Shown here one piece after another: positions 29,801 through 36,609 of a DNA stretch of 64,000 nucleotides. The position numbers and the translations under genes are program-made. The first letter of the stretch is position 1. Each line of letters begins with the position of its first letter. Source of the DNA: Flavobacterium glycines (GTDB lineage: Bacteria > Bacteroidota > Bacteroidia > Flavobacteriales > Flavobacteriaceae); the NCBI RefSeq assembly GCF_900100165.1, contig NZ_FNEO01000004.1:124001-188000 (forward strand). The letters are read 5' to 3'. Below the pieces are notes generated by a model that saw nothing but the letters and a program-made list of their open reading frames with translations, ran no database searches and was not told where the DNA came from.

Positions 29801-30274
29801 ATTTATTGGCAGTATTTTGAGGATTTGGACAAAATAAAAACGGACAGTACCAATGTACTCTCTGTTTCTAAAGAATTGTATCTTAAAAAAACAGATTCTA
29901 AAGACTTTGTGTTAAACAAAATAACAACACAAAATCAGTTAGAAATTGGAAACCTAGTTACCGTTAGATTAATTATAACTGCTAAAGAAAATATGGAATT
30001 TGTTCACTTAAAAGACTTAAGAGCTTCTTGTTTTGAACCTTTAGATGTTTTATCTTCTAATGATTACAAGAATGGTTTAGCATTTTACAAGAGTACAAAA
30101 GATGCAGCAACGCATTTCTTTTTTGATAAGATAAACAAAGGCACCTATATTTTAGAATATGATATAAGAGTCAATAATCGTGGCGATTTCTCTAATGGAA
30201 TAACGAGTATACAAAGTATGTATGCGCCTGAATATTCTAGTCATACTGAAGGAATAAGAGTTAAGGTAAAATAA
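23873..30274 (+). CDS. Alpha-2-macroglobulin-family protein with SusC-like insert
   Basis: A 2133-residue exported protein. It has a signal peptide (1-17), a long helical N-terminal region, and MG2 and related macroglobulin domains (about 550-1150, LDRAIYRPGQTVYYKG near 560). A carboxypeptidase-regulatory-like domain follows (about 1187-1257, SGIISSKNEPLAGVNVYIKG), then a TonB-plug-like stretch (about 1258-1340, EVVVVGYGAQKKSN and ALQGRVSGLI). The A2M domain (about 1356-1396) and thioester domain come next, with an intact CAEQ motif at Cys1587. Such proteins trap proteases covalently, and the intact thioester suggests activity. No lipobox is present. No pbpC-like gene is adjacent, unlike the proteobacterial pairing. 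Confidence 0.88.
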   Translation: MKKILLLIVLISTSVFAQKNQKSWNKVITLEKDGKIKSAKEIVDRIYERSISKNDEEQLIKCFFYQSKYLQTLDENAQSKILNHLKTDISKVSAPSKAILNLVYAKCLNDYLNQNRYKRENITTTSNPDNNYLLWSNAEFENQIAKYYNNSLIDKASIKNTSLAQYEAIFDYYNQEIFKTENLYEYLLEENINYYNSKIQHWNFKKSDFNFLKEDLFGNSVSFKEINFDFVKEKNLQKTLQLFQEREQNNPSVENQLNRIIFCKNQLVNDNEAYLKALTKLQKQSKTAISLQKIQFEKATIFNNLASKETHPDYKIKSIALFDSIIAIQNHSNTYKQAHLSRHNLLEKNLSIQLEKYIYPNQNHRAFISFKNIDSVKISFYKIKQSEMQFLNFNYAKKDSILNEFILHHIPVQTENYSLKNPKDYFEHTTELLLPQLKTGSYLAIFESTSAKKDDKAYGFETIIATNFSLLSETKKDRDYYHVLDRKTGTPIENVQIDSEDFVGKTDKTGTLFNTRGKDENFQRNIVLTKDNDTLPLYTNYINILNEFEKNKTVKAKVQFYLDRAIYRPGQTVYYKGIALQQKANVTSVVANTSFKITFEDVNNKTIKELDVITNEFGSFSGEYKLPQTGLSGNFTIQAEEPDDYEKDSIYDKTKEEHPFWDNVTFENSYLSFRVEEYKRPKFEITINPLTESYKVNQKLTVTGNANSFSGANVTNAKVTYEITQETYNTNSYGAYEWYGGKQQTLVKSETKTDNRGNFSVDFIAKPDTLAVKEKLPVFSYRIRVTITDINGETQTKEDLITNVGYHALKLKADIPKTIETKDKTSIKLESNNLNDTFVATNGEIKIYRIRNAVNKFKPRVWQKPEIETISDSEFEQLFPFEKNEKPISEKETGVLVHSLTINTLKDKEIPLDFMMEYPSGNYKLVFSAKDAFDNLVENSSHFDLIQSKNKINPNQLITLEQLNSNPKKDGFVTIKIQSIIPDLYINTIANYKYWNFLDENHFLKDNEIILNIPLNDEFENTVTINCTSIYENTVFNKSLNVALKKEEPKLEFEIESFRSKIEPGKLENWSFKLNATNTKLESEILASMYDKSLDQFANKNWDNLDFNNYNNYYPTNFKSPFGFQKTFTNIKNLNSYLGYFKTENEKTKLMWFGFNFNNSNTYFSNNEYQKYLHKNSSRPQNAKLISGIISSKNEPLAGVNVYIKGTNRVTTSDFEGYYQIEAAVGEIIVFSYIGFLDREEKTTSKQINIELEEDKNALQEVVVVGYGAQKKSNLTGAITTIKDKKIGAQTIKGDPDAVLKVAPAGSGPKKSQVIEEVDDQVYSTAAISMALQGRVSGLISNDSLAGKKLSTIKARTNLSETAFFYPHLKTDSRGKISFNFTSPEALTSWKLRLLGHNKNAVSGYLEKNVITQKELMVSPNFPRFFREKDTIVIRVKIANMTRQNKTGIAQLQFFDAMTMQAIDLKMANIKNIRNFNIDAHGNTTAIWKIYIPEGLQAVQYRIVAKAGNYSDGEENILPVLTNNILVTESQSIWVRDNATKTYTFDNLKNNNSTTLKNHLLTLEYTSNPSWLALQSLPYLMEYEHECAEQTFARFYANALASAIISSNPKISDLFENWRKNGKLNSKLEENEALKSIILAETPWFNDAKTETEKKNKMALLFDFEKMKNSQDAAFNKLKQKQLASGGFAWFDGDRENEYISRHILAGLGHLAKLTPGQETYIKVDEIAKKGIAYLDAKFLNNHAKRIKMVSSNNKLIWANPYSDLHYLYTRSFYIAKYPLSDTLKKATKLYLETATKEWLNYSLYEKGLATLTLYRFGEKETAKKIIESLKESASNNEDWGMYWIANKSGWYWHQAPIETQALLIEAFSEITTDTKSIDAMKVWLLKNKQTKNWPTTKSTTEAVYALLMQGTDWLSVKDNTVFKIGNEKILTKKLSENEKEAGAGYLKLNWQANEIQKNMATITIQNKSKVPGFGGIYWQYFEDLDKIKTDSTNVLSVSKELYLKKTDSKDFVLNKITTQNQLEIGNLVTVRLIITAKENMEFVHLKDLRASCFEPLDVLSSNDYKNGLAFYKSTKDAATHFFFDKINKGTYILEYDIRVNNRGDFSNGITSIQSMYAPEYSSHTEGIRVKVK

Positions 30275-30294
30275 AACCGAAGCACCTTTCTGAT

Positions 30295-30333
30295 AAAAAA
30301 ACCACTAACAAATCAAATTCGTTAGTGGTTTTT
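30295..30333. terminator. Bidirectional terminator between the macroglobulin gene and obgE
   Basis: A 9-bp perfect stem (30301-30309 with 30321-30329) with A- and T-runs on its flanks, placed between convergent genes. Confidence 0.85.
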
Positions 30334-30352
30334 ATATGTTGTAAAATACTTT

Positions 30353-31354
30353 TTACTCATTCAACATTTTCCAAAGCTTATCTTTCAACTCTGTCAAACC
30401 TTGCTGAGCAACTGAAGAAACAAATAAATAAGGGACATCTTTAAACGAGACATCTAATTCTGCTTTTAACTCTGCTCTTAATTCATCGTCCAGCATATCG
30501 CACTTGGTAATAATTAAAAGGCGCTCTTTGTCGAGCATTTCAGGATTGTATTTGGTTAATTCATTAACCAAAATATCATATTCAGCTTTAATATCAGGTG
30601 TATCTACCGGAACCATAAACAGCAACGTTGAATTACGCTCAATATGACGCAGAAAATAATGTCCAAGACCTTTCCCTTCGGCAGCTCCTTCAATAATTCC
30701 CGGAATATCCGCAATTACAAAAGACTGAAAATCCCTGTACGCAACAATTCCTAAATTAGGTTTTAAAGTGGTAAATGGATAATCGGCAATTTTAGGCTTA
30801 GCAGAAGTTAAAACCGAAAGCAAAGTCGATTTTCCCGCATTTGGAAAGCCCACTAAACCAACATCGGCCAAAACTTTCAATTCCAGAATCACATCCATTT
30901 CCACTCCCGGCAAACCTGGCTGAGCATAACGCGGGGTTTGATTAGTAGAACTTCTAAAATGCCAGTTTCCTAAACCTCCTTTTCCTCCTTTACAAAGGAT
31001 TTTCTTTTCACCATGTTCGGTTACTTCAAACAAGATCTCACCTGTTTCCTTATCTTTCACCACAGTCCCTAATGGCACTTCAATAATTTTATCTTCTCCG
31101 TCGGCTCCTGTACTTCTGTCTCCTCCTCCGTCTCCACCGTGACCGGCTTTAATATGTCGGGCAAATTTTAAGTGAAACAAAGTCCAAAGTCCTTTATTAC
31201 CTACCAAAATCACATGCCCTCCACGGCCTCCGTCACCTCCGTCAGGCCCTCCTTTTTCAATAAATTTCTCTCTATGTAAATGCGTAGAACCTTTTCCTCC
31301 TTTTCCCGAAGAAACATATATTTTTACGTAATCTACAAAATTCCCCTCTGTCAT
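30353..31354 (-). CDS. obgE: GTPase Obg/CgtA
   Basis: A 333-residue ribosome-assembly and stress GTPase. It has the glycine-rich Obg fold (about 1-160, with [14 protein letters not shown]), then the G domain with G1 GFPNAGKST (169-177), G3 DIPG (216-219) and the NKxD-equivalent TKCD. It lacks the variable C-terminal OCT domain, so it is the short Obg form. It ends a minus-strand series hpt-adk-corC-obgE, and a repeat-filled spacer separates it from corC. Confidence 0.96.
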   Translation of the reverse strand: MTEGNFVDYVKIYVSSGKGGKGSTHLHREKFIEKGGPDGGDGGRGGHVILVGNKGLWTLFHLKFARHIKAGHGGDGGGDRSTGADGEDKIIEVPLGTVVKDKETGEILFEVTEHGEKKILCKGGKGGLGNWHFRSSTNQTPRYAQPGLPGVEMDVILELKVLADVGLVGFPNAGKSTLLSVLTSAKPKIADYPFTTLKPNLGIVAYRDFQSFVIADIPGIIEGAAEGKGLGHYFLRHIERNSTLLFMVPVDTPDIKAEYDILVNELTKYNPEMLDKERLLIITKCDMLDDELRAELKAELDVSFKDVPYLFVSSVAQQGLTELKDKLWKMLNE

Positions 31355-31362
31355 TTTTTTAA

Positions 31363-31493
31363 GTGTTCAGTCATCAGTTTTTAGTATTCAGTTTCAGATT
31401 GCTCCAAATTAACACTAAATTTTTCGACAATTTAATTCATTTTTCAATGTCCAATGTTCAATCCCGATAACTATCGAAACTCAACACTGAATG
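31363..31493. repeat. Paired heptad-repeat palindrome, corC-obgE spacer
   Basis: Five 7-base units starting GT and mostly ending CA or TA lie at 31363-31397. On the opposite strand, eight units occupy 31438-31493 (for example CATTCAG and TGTTGAG, then several ending ATTG). Phase is kept at 7 bases in both blocks. The pair fills nearly the whole 144-base spacer. A CGATA/TATCG mini-hairpin lies inside the second block. Confidence 0.7.
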
Positions 31494-31498
31494 TTTTT

Positions 31499-32770
31499 TT
31501 ATTTTAATGCTTTTATTAATACTTTATCGATTTTCACACCGTCCATATCGATAATTTCAAATTCAAATCTATGCCAAACGAATTTTTCTCCCTGCTTAGG
31601 AATTCGAGACAATTCAGTCATTATTAATCCACTCAAAGTGGTCACCTCATAATCACTCAACAATTCATCCAAATCAAAATAGGTTAAGAAATCATGTAAG
31701 GAATAATGCCCGTCAACTAACCAACTTCCATCTTCTCTTTCTATCAACTGGAAATCTTCTTTATAAAAATCAGATGCATTTCCTACCAAAGCTTCCAGAA
31801 TATCATTTAAGGTAATAATTCCCTGAAAAATGCCATATTCATCAGCTATAATTGCATAATGCACACCCGTTTTTTTGAAATTTTCCAAGGCATTATAAGC
31901 TGTTGTATGTTCCATCATATAAGGAGCATCGGTTAAAATATTTTCTAAATTGAAATTATTTTCATCAATCGTAGCAAAAATATTTTTCAAACTCACCACT
32001 CCTACAATCTCATCAATATTATCCTTGTACACCGGATAAAAAGAATGCAACTCCTGAAGCATAAATTCTTTAACCTGACTTTTATCGGCTTCCAATGGCA
32101 ATAACACCACTGATTTTCGGTGCGTCATTAACGAATTTACTTTTCGGTCTCCAATGTGAAAAACACGTTCCACAATATCCTGTTCAATTTCCTGAACCTC
32201 ACCTACTTCTGTTCCTTCTTTTATAATAGCTTTGATTTCTTCTTCAGTTACTTTTCCGTCAGCTGTGGGTTTTATTTGCAAAACATTCAATAAAAACTCC
32301 GTTGAATGTGTTAATAACCAAATAAACGGCGCCGTGATAATAGAAGTTATTTTCATAGGCATAGCAACTCCTTTAGCTATTGTTTCAGGATAATTCAACC
32401 CAATTCTTTTAGGCAATAACTCACCTAACACCAAAGAAAAAAATGTTAAAACCACCACTACTATACCCACTGCAACAGTGTGTGCGTGTGGTTTTAAAAA
32501 TTCAAATCCTGATACAAAAATTTCTACATCGGCAGTAATCTTATCCCCGCTAAAAATCCCTGTTAAGATTCCTATTAATGTAATCCCTATTTGAACCGTT
32601 GACAGGAATTTATTAGGCGAATTAGCCAAATCCAAAGCTATTTGCGCACTATTGTTTCCTTTTTTAGCTGAATTTTCAAGTCTTGATTTCCTTGCCGAAA
32701 TCAATGCAATTTCAGACATCGAAAAAAGTCCGTTGAGTAATATTAAAAAAAGAATTATAAATAGCTCCAT
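31499..32770 (-). CDS. CNNM/CorC (HlyC) family membrane transporter
   Basis: A 423-residue protein. The CNNM/DUF21 membrane domain (about 1-180) has four hydrophobic segments, starting MELFIILFLILLNGLFSMSEIAL. Two CBS domains follow (about 205-330), then the CorC_HlyC domain (about 345-420, WLVDGHYSLHDFLTYF). Members export Mg2+ or Na+/Co2+; the old name 'hemolysin' is not supported by any toxin feature. It lies downstream of adk, separated by a terminator-like hairpin. Confidence 0.88.
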   Translation of the reverse strand: MELFIILFLILLNGLFSMSEIALISARKSRLENSAKKGNNSAQIALDLANSPNKFLSTVQIGITLIGILTGIFSGDKITADVEIFVSGFEFLKPHAHTVAVGIVVVVLTFFSLVLGELLPKRIGLNYPETIAKGVAMPMKITSIITAPFIWLLTHSTEFLLNVLQIKPTADGKVTEEEIKAIIKEGTEVGEVQEIEQDIVERVFHIGDRKVNSLMTHRKSVVLLPLEADKSQVKEFMLQELHSFYPVYKDNIDEIVGVVSLKNIFATIDENNFNLENILTDAPYMMEHTTAYNALENFKKTGVHYAIIADEYGIFQGIITLNDILEALVGNASDFYKEDFQLIEREDGSWLVDGHYSLHDFLTYFDLDELLSDYEVTTLSGLIMTELSRIPKQGEKFVWHRFEFEIIDMDGVKIDKVLIKALK

Positions 32771-32795
32771 TAGTTCCTACAGGATTCAAAAAATT

Positions 32796-32837
32796 AAAGT
32801 TTAAAGTTCCTAAAAAAATTCAGGAACTTTAAACTTT
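32796..32837 (-). terminator. Hairpin between adk and corC
   Basis: A 16-bp perfect stem (32796-32811 with 32822-32837) with a 10-base loop. On the minus strand it is followed by a T-rich run. It looks like a terminator or attenuator after adk. The arms spell out a stretch related to TTTAAAGTT. Confidence 0.7.
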
Positions 32838-32854
32838 CAGCAATATTTTTTTTA

Positions 32855-33427
32855 TTATAAATTATCAATTACACTGCTTAAGCGCTCCGTAATTTCAGCA
32901 ATAGAACCGATACCGTTTACTGCAAAAAACTTCCCTTGTCCTTTATAAAAATCAATAAGCGGAGCTGTTTTTTCGTTGTACTCCTGGTATCTGTTACGAA
33001 TTTTTTCTTCGTCCTGATCATCAGCTCTTCCCGAAGTTTTCCCTCTTTCTAACAATCTTGCTACAAGAATTTCATCATCTGCTTCCAGAGCAACTGTTGC
33101 TGTAATAACTTCACTTTTAGTAGCTAGAAAAGCGTCTAAAGCCTGTGCCTGAGCAATTGTTCTTGGAAAACCATCAAATAAAAAACCTGCAGAATCCGGA
33201 TTAGCTTCAACTTCACTTTGCAACATTTTAATAGTCACTTCATCAGGAACCAATTCACCATTATTGATGTACGTTTGTGCCAGTTTTCCTAATTCTGTTT
33301 CATTTTTGATATTAAATCTAAAAATATCACCTGTTGAAAGATGCGTTAAATTGTATTTTTCTTTTAAAAACTCAGCCTGAGTTCCTTTTCCAGCTCCTGG
33401 TTTCCCAAATAAAACAATGTTAGTCAT
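32855..33427 (-). CDS. adk: Adenylate kinase, short form
   Basis: A 190-residue kinase interconverting ATP + AMP and 2 ADP. The P-loop is GKPGAGKG (8-15), the AMP site includes LSTGDIFR (about 31-38), and FLFDGFPRT follows near 82. The lid is short (LLERGKTSGRADDQDEE), without the zinc-binding domain of long forms, as is typical in Bacteroidota. It is downstream of hpt, with an octad-repeat array in between. Confidence 0.96.
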   Translation of the reverse strand: MTNIVLFGKPGAGKGTQAEFLKEKYNLTHLSTGDIFRFNIKNETELGKLAQTYINNGELVPDEVTIKMLQSEVEANPDSAGFLFDGFPRTIAQAQALDAFLATKSEVITATVALEADDEILVARLLERGKTSGRADDQDEEKIRNRYQEYNEKTAPLIDFYKGQGKFFAVNGIGSIAEITERLSSVIDNL

Positions 33428-33433
33428 AAAAAT

Positions 33434-33560
33434 TAATTTAAAAATTTAAAAATTTAATGATTCAAAGATTTACAATCTTATCCAATAAACTTTTATTAAT
33501 ATATGTACCTTTTTTAATCTTTTAATCTTTTAATTTTTCAGTCTTTCAATCTTTTAACTG
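33434..33560. repeat. Paired octad-repeat palindrome, hpt-adk spacer
   Basis: Five 8-base units related to AAATTTAA lie at 33434-33473. Six units related to TTTAATCT lie at 33513-33560, in strict 8-base phase and opposite orientation. The last two units run into the hpt 3' end, whose stop codon is at 33546-33548. This fills the hpt-adk gap. Confidence 0.75.
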
Positions 33561-34076
33561 AAACACTTCCGGTAAATTTCGTCCTAAACCATCATAGTCC
33601 AAACCAAAACCTACTATAAATTTATTCGGAATCTGAATTCCTATATAATCAATTTTCACTTCTTTTTTATACGCTTCAGGCTTAAAAAAAAGAGTCGCTA
33701 TTTTAAAATGTTTTGGATTTTGTTTCTTAAATAAGGCTTTCAATTCTACAATTGTATGCCCGGTATCAATAATATCTTCAATAATTACTACCGAACGTCC
33801 AGTTAAGTCCTGATTCAAACCAATTAATTCTTTCACCTGATTGGTAGAACTCATTCCTTCATAAGAAGCCATTTTCACAAAACTCACCTCACAGGGTTTG
33901 CTATATTTTTTCACAAAATCAGAAACCACCATAAAAGAACCGTTTAAAACCCCAACAAAAACAGGAATTTCATCAGCAAAATCATCTTCAATCTGGCTAA
34001 CCATTTTCTGTATAGCAAAGTCAATTTCTTCGGCCGAAATAAACGGCACAAACTCCTTATCATGAAGCTGAATCAT
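33546..34076 (-). CDS. hpt: Hypoxanthine phosphoribosyltransferase
   Basis: A 176-residue purine-salvage enzyme converting hypoxanthine or guanine plus PRPP to IMP or GMP. The PRPP-binding signature VVIIEDIIDTGHT lies at residues 96-108. The flexible-loop MASYEGMSS and the C-terminal VGFGLDYDGLGRNLPEV typical of Hpt are present. It is the first gene of the hpt-adk group and carries a promoter match 25 bases upstream. Confidence 0.94.
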   Translation of the reverse strand: MIQLHDKEFVPFISAEEIDFAIQKMVSQIEDDFADEIPVFVGVLNGSFMVVSDFVKKYSKPCEVSFVKMASYEGMSSTNQVKELIGLNQDLTGRSVVIIEDIIDTGHTIVELKALFKKQNPKHFKIATLFFKPEAYKKEVKIDYIGIQIPNKFIVGFGLDYDGLGRNLPEVFQLKD

Positions 34077-34100
34077 TATTTTCTATTTTAAAATGATGCG

Positions 34101-34133
34101 CAAAGATACTGAATTGGAATTTGAGTTTAGCAA
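34101..34133 (-). promoter_or_regulatory. Probable hpt promoter
   Basis: On the minus strand TATCTTTG at 34101-34108 fits the -7 consensus, and TTG at 34131-34133 lies 22 bases upstream. The leader would be about 20 bases. Confidence 0.55.
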
Positions 34134-34176
34134 TTGATTTCTAATTTGTACTTTTAAGGCGTTTTCTTGAAAACCT

Positions 34177-34725
34177 ATGAGCGAATTAAACACTATTATT
34201 AGCCAAACTACAGGATACAAAAAAAGTCGTCAGGCCACGGCCGATTATTTACTGATACATCCTGAACTTTTGGATGATTTTATGAAAATTTGTTTCGAAA
34301 ATCAAAATCCCGACCATTACAAAGCCTGCTGGGCAATGGAATTAATAGCTTTAAAAAAGCTCGATTATTTACAAGGACAACTCTCTTTAATTTGTTCCAA
34401 AAGCAAAACATTAACAAACGAAAGTGCTATCAGACCACTTTCGAAAGTTATTTTCTTACTCATTGAAGCGCATTATAAAACTTCAAAAAAAGAAATCCAT
34501 TTTTCCGAAGAACAGCGTCAGGAACTCATCGAAATTAATTTTGACTGGTTGATTACTGATACTAAAGTAGCTTCAAAAGTCTATGCTATGCGCAGTTTAC
34601 AACTTTTAGGAAAAGAATACGATTGGATTCATCCCGAATTAGAAACCATATTAGTAAAAGATTTCAGTACACATACCGCAGCTTACAAATCGGTTTCAAA
34701 GCATATTTTGAAGAAAATAAAATAG
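34177..34725 (+). CDS. Helical cytosolic protein of unknown function
   Basis: A 182-residue protein without signal peptide or membrane segment. It appears wholly alpha-helical with HEAT-like character (KACWAMELIALKKLDYL; SKVYAMRSLQLLGKEY). Nothing catalytic is visible. I recall similar flavobacterial proteins being labelled adenylosuccinate lyase, but no lyase signature (such as the GSSAMPYKxNP loop) is present. It lies just upstream of purK on the same strand and divergent from hpt. A purine-related or scaffold role is only a guess from position. Confidence 0.65.
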   Translation: MSELNTIISQTTGYKKSRQATADYLLIHPELLDDFMKICFENQNPDHYKACWAMELIALKKLDYLQGQLSLICSKSKTLTNESAIRPLSKVIFLLIEAHYKTSKKEIHFSEEQRQELIEINFDWLITDTKVASKVYAMRSLQLLGKEYDWIHPELETILVKDFSTHTAAYKSVSKHILKKIK

Positions 34726-34751
34726 CATTTTCCTATTCAACCATTTAAAAG

Positions 34752-34759
34752 TATCTTTG
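34752..34759 (+). promoter_or_regulatory. Probable -7 element of purK
   Basis: TATCTTTG matches TAnnTTTG and ends 22 bases before the purK ATG. No clear -33 TTTG at the usual distance was seen. Confidence 0.45.
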
Positions 34760-34781
34760 CTGCCAATAAACTTTCGACACA

Positions 34782-35936
34782 ATGAATTATTTTTCTTCTG
34801 ATTTTAAATTAGGAATTCTGGGAGGCGGACAATTAGGCAAAATGTTATTGTTTGACACCCGAAAATTTGACATACAAACTTACGTTCTTGACCCAAGCGA
34901 TGAGGCTCCTTGCCGAATAGCCTGCAATCATTTTTTCAAAGGTGACTTAATGGATTTTGACACTGTATATCAGTTTGGAAAAAAAGTTGATGTTTTAACT
35001 TTCGAAATCGAATTGGTTAATCTGGAAGCTTTAGAAAAATTGGAAAGCGAAGGTTTAAAAGTATATCCTTCTCCTAAAACACTGAGAAAAATTCAAAATA
35101 AAGGAACGCAAAAAGATTTTTATACTGAGCATTCCATCCCAACAGCAGCCTACAAACGTTTTGATGATTTAAAAAACCTGGTTGTTGCCTTTTTAGATTC
35201 TAAGTTAAAATTGCCATTTGTCTGGAAATGCACTGAATTTGGTTATGACGGAAATGGAGTGAAAATTATCCGTCAGGCTTCCGATTTAGAAAGCTTGCCA
35301 AATGTAGAATGTATCGCAGAAGAAATGGTTCCTTTCAAAAATGAATTAGCCGTTATCGTTTGTCGTAATCCTTCAGGAGAAATCAAAACCTATCCGGTAG
35401 TCGAAATGGAATTTCATCCCGAAGCCAATCAGGTGGAATACGTAATTTGTCCTGCCCGAATAGACGAAAAAGTGGCTGAAAAAGCCAGAGCCATCGCACT
35501 GGAAGTTTCTAAAAACTTCAATCACGTTGGCCTTCTAGCCGTTGAAATGTTTCAAACACAAGACGATGAAGTTATTGTAAACGAAGTTGCGCCGCGTCCG
35601 CACAATTCAGGACATTATTCGATTGAAGCCAGCTATACTTCGCAATTTGAGAACCACTTACGTGCCATTCTAGATTTACCTTTAGGAAATACCGACAGTA
35701 AAGTGGCCGGAATTATGGTGAATTTAGTAGGCGAAGAAGGTTATTCAGGAAATGTAGTGTATCAAAATATTGAAAAAATATTAGGATGGGATGGCGTTAC
35801 ACCTCATATTTATGGCAAAAAACAAACCCGTCCTTTCAGAAAAATGGGACACGTAACCATTGCCAACGAAAACATGGCCGAAGCAAGAAAAATTGCTGAG
35901 GATGTAAAAAATACAATTAGAGTAATTAGTGAATAA
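34782..35936 (+). CDS. purK: N5-carboxyaminoimidazole ribonucleotide synthase
   Basis: A 384-residue ATP-grasp enzyme making N5-CAIR from AIR, bicarbonate and ATP in purine synthesis. The N-terminus has LGILGGGQLGKMLL, and the ATP-grasp core has FVWKCTEFGYDGNGVKI and EVAPRPHNSGHYSIEA, the PurK catalytic region. Its product is the substrate of PurE, encoded 86 bases downstream; the spacer between them is a perfect-phase octad-repeat palindrome. Confidence 0.95.
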   Translation: MNYFSSDFKLGILGGGQLGKMLLFDTRKFDIQTYVLDPSDEAPCRIACNHFFKGDLMDFDTVYQFGKKVDVLTFEIELVNLEALEKLESEGLKVYPSPKTLRKIQNKGTQKDFYTEHSIPTAAYKRFDDLKNLVVAFLDSKLKLPFVWKCTEFGYDGNGVKIIRQASDLESLPNVECIAEEMVPFKNELAVIVCRNPSGEIKTYPVVEMEFHPEANQVEYVICPARIDEKVAEKARAIALEVSKNFNHVGLLAVEMFQTQDDEVIVNEVAPRPHNSGHYSIEASYTSQFENHLRAILDLPLGNTDSKVAGIMVNLVGEEGYSGNVVYQNIEKILGWDGVTPHIYGKKQTRPFRKMGHVTIANENMAEARKIAEDVKNTIRVISE

Positions 35937-35941
35937 TTAAA

Positions 35942-36013
35942 AAATTTAAAGATTGAAATATTTAAAGATTCAATTCAAATTTTTAAATCTTTCAATCATT
36001 TAATCTTTAAATA
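35942..36013. repeat. Nine-unit octad palindrome between purK and purE
   Basis: Nine 8-base units run without a phase break from 35942 to 36013. The first four have the form ANATTNAA, the centre is TTCAAATT, and the last four have the inverted form NTTNAATN. Positions 2 and 6 vary, which gives a palindrome with periodic mismatches. It lies inside a probable purK-purE transcript. Confidence 0.9.
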
Positions 36014-36022
36014 AAAAGAAAA

Positions 36023-36502
36023 ATGAAAGTAGCTGTAATTATGGGAAGTATCTCTGACATGCCAGTGATGCAGGATGCCATCAACATATTAAAAGAATTT
36101 GGAATAGAAACAGAAGTAGATATTGTTTCGGCACACAGAACACCTGAAAAATTATTTGATTTTAGTAACAATGCACACAAAAGAGGCATTTCGGTAATTA
36201 TTGCCGGTGCTGGTGGTGCTGCACATTTACCTGGAATGGTTGCATCAATGTCGCCTCTTCCTGTAATTGGAGTTCCTGTAAAATCAAGCAATTCTATTGA
36301 TGGTTGGGATTCAGTTTTATCTATTTTACAAATGCCGGGCGGAGTTCCTGTTGCTACTGTGGCGCTGAACGGTGCTAAAAATGCCGGAATCTTAGCAGCT
36401 CAAATCATCGGAAGTGCTGATATTGCTGTTTTAAACAAAATTGTAGCTTACAAAGAAGAATTAAAAGCTGCAGTAATTAAAGCTTCTGAAAGTTTAAAAT
36501 AA
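36023..36502 (+). CDS. purE: N5-CAIR mutase
   Basis: A 159-residue class I PurE converting N5-CAIR to CAIR. The MGSISDMPVMQDA start, the VSAHRTPEKLFDF motif (catalytic His near 41) and the AGAGGAAHLPGMVAS motif are intact. Full length for the family. It partners with PurK encoded upstream, and the pair is the standard bacterial two-step route. Confidence 0.96.
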   Translation: MKVAVIMGSISDMPVMQDAINILKEFGIETEVDIVSAHRTPEKLFDFSNNAHKRGISVIIAGAGGAAHLPGMVASMSPLPVIGVPVKSSNSIDGWDSVLSILQMPGGVPVATVALNGAKNAGILAAQIIGSADIAVLNKIVAYKEELKAAVIKASESLK

Positions 36503-36510
36503 AAAATAAT

Positions 36511-36590
36511 TCCACAGAGATTCGCAAAGAAAACACAGAGACTCACAAAATTTTAGCTTCTCTTCGTGGATTTCCTTTGCGAATCTTTGC
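36511..36590. repeat. Inverted repeat of GATTCGCAAAG type, purE-peptidase spacer
   Basis: AGATTCGCAAAG at 36518-36529 is the exact reverse complement of 36575-36586. Flanking bases extend the similarity in both arms (a CACAGAGA-like unit recurs at 36513 and 36534). The unit spacing is about 10-11 bases, unlike the strict 7 or 8 of the other arrays. Confidence 0.75.
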
Positions 36591-36609
36591 GTAAAAAAAC
36601 ATATTAATT

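Noticed and set aside
31499..32770. Hemolysin toxin
   Set aside because: The CNNM, CBS and CorC domains indicate an ion transporter; no toxin feature is seen.
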